A stretch of 64,000 nucleotides of DNA from Flavobacteriales bacterium UBA7666 (GTDB lineage Bacteria > Bacteroidota > Bacteroidia > Flavobacteriales_D > Crocinitomicaceae), in contig DLHO01000012.1 of NCBI GenBank assembly GCA_002483265.1, positions 29,704 to 93,703 of the forward strand. Reading direction: 5' to 3'. The notes beneath the pieces are model-generated. The model was given only the letters and a program-made list of their open reading frames with translations, was not told the DNA's origin and made no database searches. A program made the position numbers and the translations under genes. Shown here piece by piece: positions 17,383 through 26,551 of the stretch (its first letter is position 1; each line of letters opens with the position of its first letter).

Positions 17383-17426
17383 AGAGCAATTCGAAAGTTA
17401 TATTAAAGGATCTCTCCGTTCATTTT

Positions 17427-20033
17427 ATGGCACGTTTTATTTTTTTTGTATTCCTTATTTCAGCGGTTCTTTTACCTCAAGGGTTGATTGGTCAGGATGT
17501 TGCAGACTCGCTGCGATTGCAGATTGCGATTGCTTCTCCGCAGAAGAAGGGAGCATTGAATCTTGAGCTTGCGAATCATTTTTTGACAGAACATCCGGAT
17601 TCTACGATTTATTATGCGAGGATCGGGATGGCTCTTGGAAAAAAGAGGAATGATCAGGTGATTGTGATTCGTTCTTATTCGATGATCGGTGAGGCTTATC
17701 AAAAAGAAAACAAAATTAAAATGGCGATTGCTTCTTACCTGAAAGGGTTGGAGCTGGCTGAAAAGCACGATGAAAAATCATTGGCAGGGACGATTTACAA
17801 TGGAATTGGGGTTTGTTATTTCTACCAGAATGATCTGAAGAAGGCAGAAAAGTATATGAAGCAGGCTGCCGAGGCAAAGAAACAAGCGAATGATTATCAA
17901 TACTATTCACTCATTGCAGCAAATCTGGCAGGTTTACAGATCATGAACCAATCTTTTGATGAATCGATCAAAACGCTCAAAGATGCAGAGAAAACTCTGC
18001 TGAAGAATCAACAGTTTGAGTACCTCGCTGCGGTATACAATTCACTTGGAGCAGCTTATCAAAGTACTCATTCGGATTCCTGTGTTTTTTATTTCGAGAA
18101 AAGTCTGGCATTCTCTGCAAAATATAAGGACTACCTTTCCATGATGAATACCTACCAGAATTTGGGGGATTATTATCTGGGACAGAAGAATTATTCCAAA
18201 GCGATTGACTACATGAAAATGGCCATTGCAACGAATGAACGAAGACCGGAAGACCAATACAAGCCTGCATTGTTTGAACGGATCAGCGGGTTGTATGATT
18301 CGATAGGAGACTTTAAAAGTGCTTATCGCTATAAAAAGCGGGAAACTGAAACACGGCAAAGGTTGTTTTCAGTAGCAAAGGAAAAGGAAATTGAAGAATT
18401 GGAAATCCGATACCAAAGCGAAAAGAAAGAAAAGGAAATTCAGCAGCATAAGCAAGAAATTGAAAAGCGAAAGAATCAGCAAAATGTACTTTTATTTGGT
18501 GCGATTTCCTTGTTTCTGATTGCCGGATTTAGTACGTATTTGTTTTTTCAACGGAAAAAAATTACACAACGATTCGAACAGGAAAAACTCCGCTTGTTTG
18601 AAAATATTTTTCATGAGATCCGCACACCGCTGACGTTGATCGATGGCCCAATTCAGGTTCTGAAGAAATCGTTAGATCCTGTTAATCAGGAGCAACTTGC
18701 ACTGATGGAACGGAATTCAGAGAAGCTAATCCGTTTGGTGAATGAATTACTGGATGCTTCCAAATTGGGGAAGGGAAGTTTTCAACTTCACTATACCAGC
18801 GGGAATCTTCCCGATTTCATCGAACAACTCATTACGGGATTTTACGGTGAAGCTGAATCAAAAAATATTCGGATTACTCAGACAGCTATCCGCTCTGAAA
18901 AACACTATTCATTTCCGTCCAATGCTCTGGAAAAAATACTTTCGAATCTGATTGGAAATGCACTGAAATATTGTCCTGAGGGATCCGAAATTCAAATTGT
19001 TTCCCAGATAAATGAGCAAAACCTGATTGTACGGGTAAGCGATAACGGTCCGGGAATTCCTAAAAAGGATCAGAAAAAGGTGTTTCGCCGTTTTTTCAGG
19101 GGGAAACATACATCAGCAGTAACTGGTACCGGAATTGGATTGTCACTGGTGCACGAATTGGTAACACTTGTTCATGGAGCGATTGAGCTTGAGAGTCATG
19201 CTGGAGGTACATCATTCTGTGTGACCATTCCATTACAAGAGTTAAGGGAAAACAGAGTAATAAGTTTTGAAAAAGAAGGGATTCCAATTCTGTTATTAGC
19301 GGAAGATGATCCAGATATGGCTGCTTTCACTATTTCAGTGCTCCAAGAAAATTTCCAGATCCTGCATGCTAAAAATGGGAGGGAGGCTATGGATCTTATT
19401 CAGGAAAATTTACCTGATGTGGTTCTTTCGGATGTGATGATGCCGGAGAAAGATGGAATTGAATTATTGAAGGAAATCCGGTCAAATGAATTGACCAGCC
19501 ACTTACCTGTAGTCTTGTTTTCTGCAAAAGCTTCTCTCGAAAGTCGTTTGGAGGGGCTTCAACACGGAGCTGACGGTTATGTATCTAAACCTTTTTCACC
19601 TGATGAATTGAAACTCGTCATCCGTAATTTGTTTACTACGATTCAACGAAACAAAGATGCTTATACCGATTCCATCCATTCGGAAAAAACTTTCGAAGAA
19701 CGGGTTAAAAATGAAAACGCGTACGTCAATAAAATAATTGACCTGATTATAGCGCATATGGATGATCCGGATTATTCTGTGAACGAGCTTTCGAATGACC
19801 TTTCGGTTAGCAGAAGTCAATTGCATCGAAAACTAGCCGCATTAACCGGATTTTCAACCACCAGTTTTATCAGTATGATTCGCCTGGAAAAAGCGAAGGA
19901 CTTGTTATTAACTCATGAGGGGAATATTACTGAGATTGCTTATAAATGCGGTTTCAACAGCCAATCGTATTTCACCAAATCATTCACTGAATATTTTGGT
20001 GAAAGTCCAAGTCAATTCATGAAAAAGCCCTGA
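17427..20033 (+). CDS. Hybrid sensor kinase/response regulator with TPR sensor and AraC output domain
   Basis: An 868-residue one-protein two-component system. Order: signal peptide (1-22); TPR repeats (about 50-330, e.g. AGTIYNGIGVCYFYQNDLKK); a charged coiled coil (about 325-350); a transmembrane helix (LLFGAISLFLIAGFSTYLFF); a histidine-kinase dimerisation box FENIFHEIRTPLTL with H396; an ATPase domain (N box NLIGNALKYCP, G boxes VSDNGPGIPKKD and GTGIGLSLVHEL); a receiver domain (LLLAEDDPDM..., phospho-acceptor D669 in LSDVMMPEKDG); and two AraC helix-turn-helix units (about 765-868). It resembles the hybrid systems of Bacteroidota, but a periplasmic TPR array replaces the usual beta-propeller sensor. 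A repeat-rich T9SS cargo gene begins 112 bases downstream and is a plausible target. Confidence 0.93.
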   Translation: MARFIFFVFLISAVLLPQGLIGQDVADSLRLQIAIASPQKKGALNLELANHFLTEHPDSTIYYARIGMALGKKRNDQVIVIRSYSMIGEAYQKENKIKMAIASYLKGLELAEKHDEKSLAGTIYNGIGVCYFYQNDLKKAEKYMKQAAEAKKQANDYQYYSLIAANLAGLQIMNQSFDESIKTLKDAEKTLLKNQQFEYLAAVYNSLGAAYQSTHSDSCVFYFEKSLAFSAKYKDYLSMMNTYQNLGDYYLGQKNYSKAIDYMKMAIATNERRPEDQYKPALFERISGLYDSIGDFKSAYRYKKRETETRQRLFSVAKEKEIEELEIRYQSEKKEKEIQQHKQEIEKRKNQQNVLLFGAISLFLIAGFSTYLFFQRKKITQRFEQEKLRLFENIFHEIRTPLTLIDGPIQVLKKSLDPVNQEQLALMERNSEKLIRLVNELLDASKLGKGSFQLHYTSGNLPDFIEQLITGFYGEAESKNIRITQTAIRSEKHYSFPSNALEKILSNLIGNALKYCPEGSEIQIVSQINEQNLIVRVSDNGPGIPKKDQKKVFRRFFRGKHTSAVTGTGIGLSLVHELVTLVHGAIELESHAGGTSFCVTIPLQELRENRVISFEKEGIPILLLAEDDPDMAAFTISVLQENFQILHAKNGREAMDLIQENLPDVVLSDVMMPEKDGIELLKEIRSNELTSHLPVVLFSAKASLESRLEGLQHGADGYVSKPFSPDELKLVIRNLFTTIQRNKDAYTDSIHSEKTFEERVKNENAYVNKIIDLIIAHMDDPDYSVNELSNDLSVSRSQLHRKLAALTGFSTTSFISMIRLEKAKDLLLTHEGNITEIAYKCGFNSQSYFTKSFTEYFGESPSQFMKKP

Positions 20034-20104
20034 TTCATTGGGTTAATGCAACAATAATACATGATCTGGCAACATGATTACATGTCTTTTTGTTATCGAC
20101 AACC

Positions 20105-20112
20105 TAAATTTG
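20105..20112 (+). promoter_or_regulatory. Candidate -7 box for the repeat-protein gene
   Basis: TAAATTTG matches TAnnTTTG and lies about 33 bases before the chosen ATG (20145). No TTG at 19 bases is present, so it may depend on an activator such as the AraC-type regulator just upstream (inference). Confidence 0.35.
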
Positions 20113-20144
20113 TAGTCATCAATAATATTAAATCAATCAATTTT

Positions 20145-23100
20145 ATGGCAAAGTATCTTTTGTTATTTTTTGTTTCATTCTGGCAGTTCTTTTCCTATGC
20201 GAATGATGAGTGTATAAATGCAGTTACATTAACCCCGGCTGCGACTTGTAATTACACCACCGGGACATTTAGCGGAATGACTATTAGTAGTGCGGCTCCT
20301 TCTTGTGGTACGGGTTCTATTCAGGACGTTTGGTACACATTCACAGCAACAGACTCCACGATGAGTATTTTTCTTTCCGCTCAATCGGGATTGAATCATG
20401 GTTTTCAGATCATTCAGGGGAGCTGCAACGGAACGGTCCTTCAATGCGTCAATAACAACGGTAGTAGTTTGAGTGAAACTTATTTTAATAATAATTTCAT
20501 TCCCGGACAAGTCTATTTCGTTCGTGTCTTCAATGCATCCGGATCGATTAGTACACTTACTTTCGGGATTTGTGTCCGCACTTATCCTGTTCCTGCGAAT
20601 GATGTTTGCGCGAATGCAGTTACATTAACCCCTGGTTCGGTCTGCAACTATACAACCGGAACATTCAGCGGAGCTATGATGAACGGTGGAGTTCCAGCTT
20701 GTGGAACAGCTTCTCTTCAGGATGTGTGGTATAAATTTACAGCAACAGATTCCACGATGAGTGTTTTTCTTTCGGCAGAATCCGGATTGAATCACGGTTT
20801 TCAGGTTATTCAGGGGAGTTGTAACGGAGCGGTGGTTCAATGTGTCAATAACAACGGAAGTAGTATCAGTGAATCTTATTTCAACAACAATTTTATTCCC
20901 GGACAGGAATATTATGTTCGAGTGTTTAATGCTTCCGGTGGTTTGAGTACCCTTCCGTTTGAAATTTGTATCCGCACTTATCCTGTTCCTGCAAATGACG
21001 TTTGCGCGAATGCAGTTACATTAACCCCTGGTTCGGTCTGTAACTATACCATGGGAACATTCAGCGGAGCGATGATGAATGGTGGAAATCCGGCGTGCGG
21101 ATCAGGTTCTCTTCAGGATGTATGGTACAAATTTACCGCAACAGATTCCACAATGAGCGTTTTTCTTTCGGCAGAATCTGGGTTGAATCACGGCTTTCAG
21201 GTTATTCAGGGAAGTTGTAATGGAACGGTGGTTCAATGTGTTAATAACAACGGCAGCAGTATCAGTGAATCTTATTTCAATAACAATTTTATTCCCGGAC
21301 AAGAATATTATGTTCGTGTGTTCAATGCTTCCGGCGGTTTGAGTACCCTTCCGTTCGGGATTTGTATTCGTACTTATCCTGTTCCTGCGAATGATGCTTG
21401 CGCGAATGCAGTTACATTAATACCGAATGCTGTTTGTAACTATACCATGGGAACATTCAGCGGAGCGATGATGAATGGTGGAAATCCGGCATGCGGATCA
21501 GGTTCTCTTCAGGATGTTTGGTATAAATTTACTGCAACAGATTCTACGATGAGTGTTTTTCTTTCTGCAGAATCGGGTTTGAATCATGGTTTTCAGGTTA
21601 TTCAAGGGAGTTGTAACGGAACGGTGATTCAATGTGTCAATAACAACGGCAGCAGTATCAGTGAATCTTATTTCAATAACAATTTCATTCCCGGACAAGA
21701 ATATTATGTTCGAGTGTTTAATGCTTCCGGCGGTTTGAGCACACTTCCATTCGGGATTTGCATCCGTACTTTTCCCGTTCCTACAAACGATGTTTGTGCA
21801 AATGCAACTACATTAACACCAAACGCTGTTTGTAATTATACGATTGGAACATTTAGCGGAGCAATGATGAATGGGGGAGTTCCCGCTTGCGGTACAGGTT
21901 CTCTTCAGGATGTTTGGTATCAATTTACTGCAACAGATTCCACGATGAGTATTTCACTTTCTGCAGAATCTGGGTTGAATCATGGTTTTCAGATTATCCA
22001 GGGAAGCTGCAACGGAACGGTATTGCAATGTGTTAATAATAATGGAAGCAGTTTGAGCGAATCGTATTTCAACAATAATTTCATTCCCGGACAAGTTTAT
22101 ACTATTCGTGTATTTAATCCTTCCGGAGGTTTAAGTACGCTTTCATTCGGTATTTGTATCCGCACTTTTCCGGTTCAGCCAAATGATGTTTGTTCGAACG
22201 CTATTGAATTAACTCCGGCAAGTACATGTAATTATACAATTGGAACATTTAGCGGCGCTATGATGAATGGGGGAGTTCCTTCTTGTGGAATCTCAACTTC
22301 ACAGGATGTGTGGTATAAATTTACGGCTACAGCTGCCAGTATGACTGTTCAACTCAATGCCGTTAGCGGTTTGAATCATGGTTTTCAGGTTTTTGAAGGA
22401 AGTTGCAATGGAACGGAGGTAATCTGCCGTAATCTAAACGGATCGGGACTTAGTGAATCATCCACTTTAACATTGCTTACCGTTGGACAAACCTATTTTA
22501 TTCGGGTAATAAACAGTTCTTCAGCATTGAATACCGCTACTTTTGGGATTTGTTTAACCGGACCGCCTCCGGCATCTTGTACTCCTTCAATTGCAATCAG
22601 TGCTTCAACAGCTACATCCATTTGTCAGGGAGAAAGTGTTGTTTTTAATGCAATTCCAACACATGGTGGTACTGCTCCTTCTTATCAATGGAAGGTGAAT
22701 GGAAGTAATGTGGGAACAAACAGTTCAAGCTATACAACTACAGCACTTGCAAACGGAAGTATTGTTTCCTGTGTGATGGTAAGTAATGCGTCTTGCGCAT
22801 CACCAACAAATGCTACGAGTAACACCATTACTTTCACTGTTACTCCTTCAGCTACACCTACATTTACTGCAATTCCTGCAATTTGTTCCGGAGGTTCATT
22901 TACACTTCCAACGACTTCGAATAACGGAATCAGTGGTTCGTGGAGTCCGGCAATAGACAATGTATCAACGACAACGTATACGTTTACGCCTAATGGAGGG
23001 CAATGTGCATTTACAACAACGATGACCGTAAACGTAACGAATGCCGTAACACCAACCTTTACACCTATTGCTGCAATTTGTTCCGGAGGTTCATTTACGC

Positions 23101-24272
23101 TTCCGGTAACTTCGAATAATGGAATCAATGGAGTCTGGAGTCCTGCTATTAACAATACAGCAACTACGACTTATACGTTTACGCCAAATGGAGGACAATG
23201 TGCTTTGGCTACGACTTTAACGGTAACTGTAAACAGTACTTCTACAACACCAACTTTTACTCAAATTCCGGATATCTGTTCAGGAGAATCATTCACGCTT
23301 CCGGCAACTTCGAATAATGGAATCAATGGAGTCTGGAGTCCTGCTATTAACAATACGGCAACTACGACTTATACGTTTACACCAAATGCAGGACAATGTG
23401 CTTCAACGACCACTATGACGGTTATTGTAAACAGTACTTCTGTAACTCCTTCATTTACTCCGATCCCTGATATTTGTTCAGGAGGCTCATTCACTTTACC
23501 AAGCAGTTCTACTAATGGAATCAGTGGTGTGTGGAGTCCGGCGATCAATAACACAGCCACAACCACTTATACATTTACTCCAAATGGGGGACAATGTGCT
23601 TCAACGGTAACCATGACAGTAACGGTGAATAATAACGTCACGCCACTATTTACAGCAATTCCGGCAATTTGTTCGGGAGAGTCATTCACACTTCCAACGC
23701 TATCTACTAACGGAATCAGTGGTAGCTGGAGTCCGGCAATCAATAACACAGCTACAACAACGTATACATTTACTCCGTCATCCGGACAATGTGTTCAGAC
23801 GACGACACTAACAGTTGTAGTCAATTCCGTAAATACGGGCGTAACGACTCAAAGTAATACGATTACTGCAAACGCAACGGGGGTGACATATCACTGGATC
23901 AATTGTGCCACGAATCAGCCTATAAACGGCGCAACGAATGTGTCTTTCACTCCAACTCAAAATGGTTCTTATGCAGTGATTGTTACTCAAAACGGATGTT
24001 CTGATACTTCCAACTGTGTTGCAATAACAACAGTTGGTTTGGAAACGCTTGTACAAAACGGATGGAAAGTCTATCCAAATCCGGTAAACGACCAATTGTT
24101 TATTGAAGTGGATGAAGCAAGTGAGGCAGTAATTGTTGAACTGACAGGAAAAGAAATTCACTCTGCAACCTTGACGACAGGAACTACTGTTTTGGATGTA
24201 AGTTCACTAACTCCCGGAGTGTATTTTATCCGATCGGAGTCCGGAGTGAATGTGAAATTTGTAAAGAACTAG
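20145..24272 (+). CDS. Repeat-rich secreted protein with T9SS type A sorting domain
   Basis: A 1375-residue protein. The start is the ATG at 20145, which gives a signal peptide (MAKYLLLFFVSFWQFFSYA); a longer ORF to 20061 lacks one at its N-terminus. Six tandem repeats of about 132 residues (residues about 18-810) carry NDxCxNAxTLTP, CNYTxGTFSGA, DVWYxFTAT, GSCNG and YxxRVFN signatures; this looks like a beta-sandwich pre-peptidase C-terminal-like module. Then come an Ig-like domain (about 825-905) and five repeats of about 65 residues (CSGGSFTLP...GxWSPAINNTATTTYTFTP; about 905-1228). It ends with the type A domain (WKVYPNPVNDQLFIE to VKFVKN). It is probably a surface adhesin or structural protein; no enzyme motif is visible. 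The DNA repeats are nearly identical in places, so copy number may vary. Confidence 0.9.
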   Translation: MAKYLLLFFVSFWQFFSYANDECINAVTLTPAATCNYTTGTFSGMTISSAAPSCGTGSIQDVWYTFTATDSTMSIFLSAQSGLNHGFQIIQGSCNGTVLQCVNNNGSSLSETYFNNNFIPGQVYFVRVFNASGSISTLTFGICVRTYPVPANDVCANAVTLTPGSVCNYTTGTFSGAMMNGGVPACGTASLQDVWYKFTATDSTMSVFLSAESGLNHGFQVIQGSCNGAVVQCVNNNGSSISESYFNNNFIPGQEYYVRVFNASGGLSTLPFEICIRTYPVPANDVCANAVTLTPGSVCNYTMGTFSGAMMNGGNPACGSGSLQDVWYKFTATDSTMSVFLSAESGLNHGFQVIQGSCNGTVVQCVNNNGSSISESYFNNNFIPGQEYYVRVFNASGGLSTLPFGICIRTYPVPANDACANAVTLIPNAVCNYTMGTFSGAMMNGGNPACGSGSLQDVWYKFTATDSTMSVFLSAESGLNHGFQVIQGSCNGTVIQCVNNNGSSISESYFNNNFIPGQEYYVRVFNASGGLSTLPFGICIRTFPVPTNDVCANATTLTPNAVCNYTIGTFSGAMMNGGVPACGTGSLQDVWYQFTATDSTMSISLSAESGLNHGFQIIQGSCNGTVLQCVNNNGSSLSESYFNNNFIPGQVYTIRVFNPSGGLSTLSFGICIRTFPVQPNDVCSNAIELTPASTCNYTIGTFSGAMMNGGVPSCGISTSQDVWYKFTATAASMTVQLNAVSGLNHGFQVFEGSCNGTEVICRNLNGSGLSESSTLTLLTVGQTYFIRVINSSSALNTATFGICLTGPPPASCTPSIAISASTATSICQGESVVFNAIPTHGGTAPSYQWKVNGSNVGTNSSSYTTTALANGSIVSCVMVSNASCASPTNATSNTITFTVTPSATPTFTAIPAICSGGSFTLPTTSNNGISGSWSPAIDNVSTTTYTFTPNGGQCAFTTTMTVNVTNAVTPTFTPIAAICSGGSFTLPVTSNNGINGVWSPAINNTATTTYTFTPNGGQCALATTLTVTVNSTSTTPTFTQIPDICSGESFTLPATSNNGINGVWSPAINNTATTTYTFTPNAGQCASTTTMTVIVNSTSVTPSFTPIPDICSGGSFTLPSSSTNGISGVWSPAINNTATTTYTFTPNGGQCASTVTMTVTVNNNVTPLFTAIPAICSGESFTLPTLSTNGISGSWSPAINNTATTTYTFTPSSGQCVQTTTLTVVVNSVNTGVTTQSNTITANATGVTYHWINCATNQPINGATNVSFTPTQNGSYAVIVTQNGCSDTSNCVAITTVGLETLVQNGWKVYPNPVNDQLFIEVDEASEAVIVELTGKEIHSATLTTGTTVLDVSSLTPGVYFIRSESGVNVKFVKN
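20200..22575 (+). repeat. Six tandem in-frame repeats, period about 396 bp
   Basis: Units begin near 20200, 20596, 20992, 21388, 21784 and 22180. Units 2-4 are almost the same at DNA level over long stretches; units 1, 5 and especially 6 are more diverged. The period is a multiple of 3, so expansions or contractions would keep frame. Confidence 0.85.
22857..23830 (+). repeat. Five tandem in-frame repeats, period about 192-198 bp
   Basis: Each unit encodes TxFTxIPxICSGGSFTLP, then a variable loop and TTTYTFTPNGGQC. Units 2 and 3 share long identical DNA segments around 23120-23190 and 23315-23385. Confidence 0.8.
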
Positions 24273-24332
24273 GTCTTGATATGTGAAGGATCAGGAGATT
24301 CTTCGCTAACTTTCAGGTGACCCTCACGTCAA

Positions 24333-24363
24333 TTTGTGGGAATTAAAAAAAGATATTATTTTA
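24333..24363 (+). promoter_or_regulatory. Probable promoter of the 24390 gene
   Basis: TTG (24333-24335), a 20-base spacer and TATTTTAG (24356-24363), one mismatch from TAnnTTTG. It predicts a leader of about 20 bases. Confidence 0.45.
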
Positions 24364-24389
24364 GCGCTTCAAACTAAAAACTGATTACT

Positions 24390-24779
24390 ATGAAAGTAAA
24401 TGTTGAACAACCCTATACATTGGCTGAGTTAAAAACGAAACTGGAAGCAGCATTTCCTGAATACAAAGTTAAATTCAGAGGGCCAAAGATTTTGGTGATT
24501 TCTCAAGGAAACGTTGCAGGAGCAATGATTGTTGGTGAGAAACCGAAATTTGCAAGAGTGCAGGAAGGATTCCCGACAATGGGTGGACAAATGTTATTTA
24601 TGCTATCAGTTCTACTTTTAGGTGTTTTAATTCCTTTTATCGTTTTCTTAACTGCATTTAAGCCTAAACAAGTGAAAGTGCGTGACGCTGTTGCAAATTT
24701 CATCCGTAATGAATACGGTACAGGGGCAGTCCCAACTAAAAAAGAAGAGTTAGCTACAGCAGATTTGCTTGACGCTTAA
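24390..24779 (+). CDS. Small membrane protein of unknown function
   Basis: A 129-residue protein without a signal peptide. The N-terminal half is a small soluble alpha/beta segment (YTLAELKTKLEAAFPEYKVKFRGPKILVIS). A single strong transmembrane helix follows (MLFMLSVLLLGVLIPFIVFLTAF, residues about 70-92), and then a charged C-terminal helix (VKVRDAVANFIRNEYG). No named family was recognised. It has its own probable promoter and a terminator directly after it, so it is probably a monocistronic, expressed gene. Confidence 0.75.
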   Translation: MKVNVEQPYTLAELKTKLEAAFPEYKVKFRGPKILVISQGNVAGAMIVGEKPKFARVQEGFPTMGGQMLFMLSVLLLGVLIPFIVFLTAFKPKQVKVRDAVANFIRNEYGTGAVPTKKEELATADLLDA

Positions 24780-24803
24780 GATCTGATGATCATAAACAAT
24801 ATG

Positions 24804-24838
24804 AAAGGATTTGCTGCGGCGGATCCTTTTTTGTTTTT
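24804..24838 (+). terminator. Rho-independent terminator
   Basis: AAAGGAT (24804-24810) pairs with ATCCTTT (24823-24829) and a T-rich tract follows. It lies 25 bases past the stop of the small membrane protein and just before the convergent radical SAM gene. Confidence 0.75.
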
Positions 24839-25903
24839 CTAAAACAACTTCATTTGTCCGCTGGTATCCGGAATCGTGAATAAATCTGTTCTAAGTCTTG
24901 GAAACGGAGTTCCCGGAAGAAAACGTTTTCTTGCAAGCTGTACTTGTCGTTGAATATTCAGCGCATAAACACCTTCTCCTCTCATACGTGTTCCGGGACG
25001 ACTATCGCTTAGTTTTCCTCCATGCATTTCCCTGATCTGATTCAGTACTTTTTCTGCACGATCGGGATAATTTTTGGTGACCCAATCCGTGAAAATTTCT
25101 CCGTTCGGACCATTGAGTCGCACAATTTGATGATACATACTGGAAGCTCCGCGTTTGGAAACAGCTTCTGCAATCGAGAAAATCTCATCATCATTCAAAG
25201 CAGGGATAATTGGAGCCATCAGTACATTTACCGGAATTCCATGTTGGACCAGCAGTTCAATTGCCGCTAGTTTTTTGTGACTGGTTGCAGTTCGTGGTTC
25301 CAGTTTTCTGCGTAAGTCTTCCTTCAAGCTGGTCAAACTGATATTTACTGCAACTAAATTCAGTTTTGCCAATTCTTCCAGAATATCAATATCTCTGGTG
25401 ATCAACGCATTTTTGGTAATGATTCCAACCGGATGCCGGTATTTCAGCATGATTTCCAGCAAACTTCGCGTGATTTTGTATTCCCGTTCACAGGGTTGAT
25501 AACAGTCTGTATTTCCCGAAATTGAAATGGTTTGAACTTTCCAGGATTTCTTATTCAAGGCTTCTTCCAGTAATTCGGGAGCGTTTTTCTTAACAAGAAT
25601 CACCCGTTCGAAATCAGTTCCGGCACTGTAACCCCAATATTCATGGGTTGGTCTGGCATAGCAATAGGTGCAACCATGTTCACAGCCTTGGTACGGATTT
25701 AGCGAATAGTACATTCCCACATCCGAACTCGTCAACTTGTTTACGATGGTTTTGGGATGAACTTCAATGAACTTGGTTTTTAAATCCGGTTCTTCCAAAG
25801 GATCAATATCATCAAAATCATCTCCTTTCTCGTGTGAAAAGAACCTGTTTTGCGGATTTATCTGAGCTCCACGGCCGTTTTTATAGATTAAATTATCTGA
25901 CAT
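24839..25903 (-). CDS. PA0069/Rv2578c-type radical SAM protein (SplB-like)
   Basis: A 354-residue protein. The radical SAM cluster motif is GCEHGCTYCYARP with C74, C78 and C81 (C-x3-C-x2-C), and the SAM-contact regions ISISGNTDCYQPCEREY and VGIITKNALI follow. N-terminal YKNGRGAQINPQNRFFSHE is characteristic of the PA0069 family, a group related to spore photoproduct lyase whose reaction is unknown. The C-terminal GGKLSDSRPGTRMRGEGVYA is also family-typical. It is a single gene with a short leader that contains a perfect 8-bp inverted repeat touching the start codon. Confidence 0.88.
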   Translation of the reverse strand: MSDNLIYKNGRGAQINPQNRFFSHEKGDDFDDIDPLEEPDLKTKFIEVHPKTIVNKLTSSDVGMYYSLNPYQGCEHGCTYCYARPTHEYWGYSAGTDFERVILVKKNAPELLEEALNKKSWKVQTISISGNTDCYQPCEREYKITRSLLEIMLKYRHPVGIITKNALITRDIDILEELAKLNLVAVNISLTSLKEDLRRKLEPRTATSHKKLAAIELLVQHGIPVNVLMAPIIPALNDDEIFSIAEAVSKRGASSMYHQIVRLNGPNGEIFTDWVTKNYPDRAEKVLNQIREMHGGKLSDSRPGTRMRGEGVYALNIQRQVQLARKRFLPGTPFPRLRTDLFTIPDTSGQMKLF

Positions 25904-25904
25904 T

Positions 25905-25935
25905 GCTTTAACGGGATGAGGTTAAAGCAAAGGTA
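25905..25935 (-). promoter_or_regulatory. Inverted repeat and -7 box upstream of the radical SAM gene
   Basis: GCTTTAAC (25905-25912) and GTTAAAGC (25921-25928) form a perfect inverted repeat with an 8-base spacer, ending 2 bases from the start codon. On the minus strand TACCTTTG (25928-25935) matches TAnnTTTG. The repeat would lie over the transcription start or in the leader: an operator or a start-site hairpin. Confidence 0.45.
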
Positions 25936-25989
25936 TGATTATTATTTCGTTTTTATTTGATTAAATAATAATCTTTTAAGATTCGATTT

Positions 25990-26014
25990 GCGCGAGCAAG
26001 ATGCTCGCGCTAGC
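25990..26014. repeat. Short hairpin repeat, GCGCGAGCAAGATGCTCGCGC type (copy 3)
   Basis: GCGAGCA and TGCTCGC form the stem around AGA, with CTAGC at the flank, as in copies 1 and 2. It lies 8 bases past the stop codon of the NTF2-like gene and could act as its 3' stem-loop. Confidence 0.6.
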
Positions 26015-26021
26015 TTATTAT

Positions 26022-26474
26022 TTAATCTTTTTGGTCTGGCTTCCAGGAAGCTGCCAGTTGATCCAGTGCTCCGGCTTTCTTAGCTATTCCAATCGTGTTG
26101 GGAAAGTCTTTGTAATGAACGATTCCGGATTCTCCAAAGCGGATGAGTGCGATTGACGATTGGATGTGAAATACACCGCCCGCTTTAACTGATCTGCCTT
26201 TTGTGAAGTATTCTACCGTTGTGACTTCGTTGCTGTGGTAACTTTTAGTCATAATTTCCTCGATATGAATCAGTTTTGAGAGAGGATTTGAAGCGATGCT
26301 TTCGAAGTGCTTTTTGATTTCCGCTAATCCTTTGAGGATGGTTCCATCATTTATCCCAAAAGGGATTTCGAAAATGGCATTTTCTTCAAAATAGCTTACG
26401 AACTTAATATAGTCGCTGTTTTGAAGTGCTTCAGCAAGCTCTGTAATAATCTGATTTTTTTTGATCTCTGTCAT
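26022..26474 (-). CDS. SnoaL/NTF2-like protein
   Basis: A 150-residue protein with the cone-shaped NTF2-like plan: an N-terminal helix (ITELAEALQNSDYIKFVSYFEENAIFE), a strand with a loop (PFGINDGTILKGLAEIKKHF) and a beta sheet ending in IALIRFGESGIVHYKDFPN. Members of this superfamily act as small isomerases, hydrolases or binding proteins. No substrate can be inferred, and no catalytic Asp/His pair was identified with confidence. It is a single gene. Confidence 0.7.
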   Translation of the reverse strand: MTEIKKNQIITELAEALQNSDYIKFVSYFEENAIFEIPFGINDGTILKGLAEIKKHFESIASNPLSKLIHIEEIMTKSYHSNEVTTVEYFTKGRSVKAGGVFHIQSSIALIRFGESGIVHYKDFPNTIGIAKKAGALDQLAASWKPDQKD

Positions 26475-26551
26475 GTTTTGTAATTAAGAACCGGTTTATT
26501 CTCTAATGTACGAAATGGAGTAGTATGGAAACGTTAAAAGATGTGTTGATA

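Larger units (their letters stand above)
16916..17426. other. Intergenic region between divergent genes
   Basis: About 510 bases with two hairpin repeats (16989-17012 and 17320-17346) and direct repeats of GATTTTAGGA-like sequence around 17061-17090. A 72-codon minus-strand ORF at 17171-17389 has no recognisable protein features and overlaps one hairpin repeat, so it is not called. A probable promoter for the hybrid kinase lies at the right end. Confidence 0.5.

Noticed and set aside
17171..17389. 72-codon minus-strand ORF
   Set aside because: It overlaps a hairpin repeat and the promoter region of the hybrid kinase gene and has no protein-like pattern.
22730..23155. Long minus-strand ORF (141 codons) inside the repeat protein
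   Set aside because: It is a shadow of the repetitive plus-strand gene; its hydrophobic, Val-rich translation repeats with the same period.
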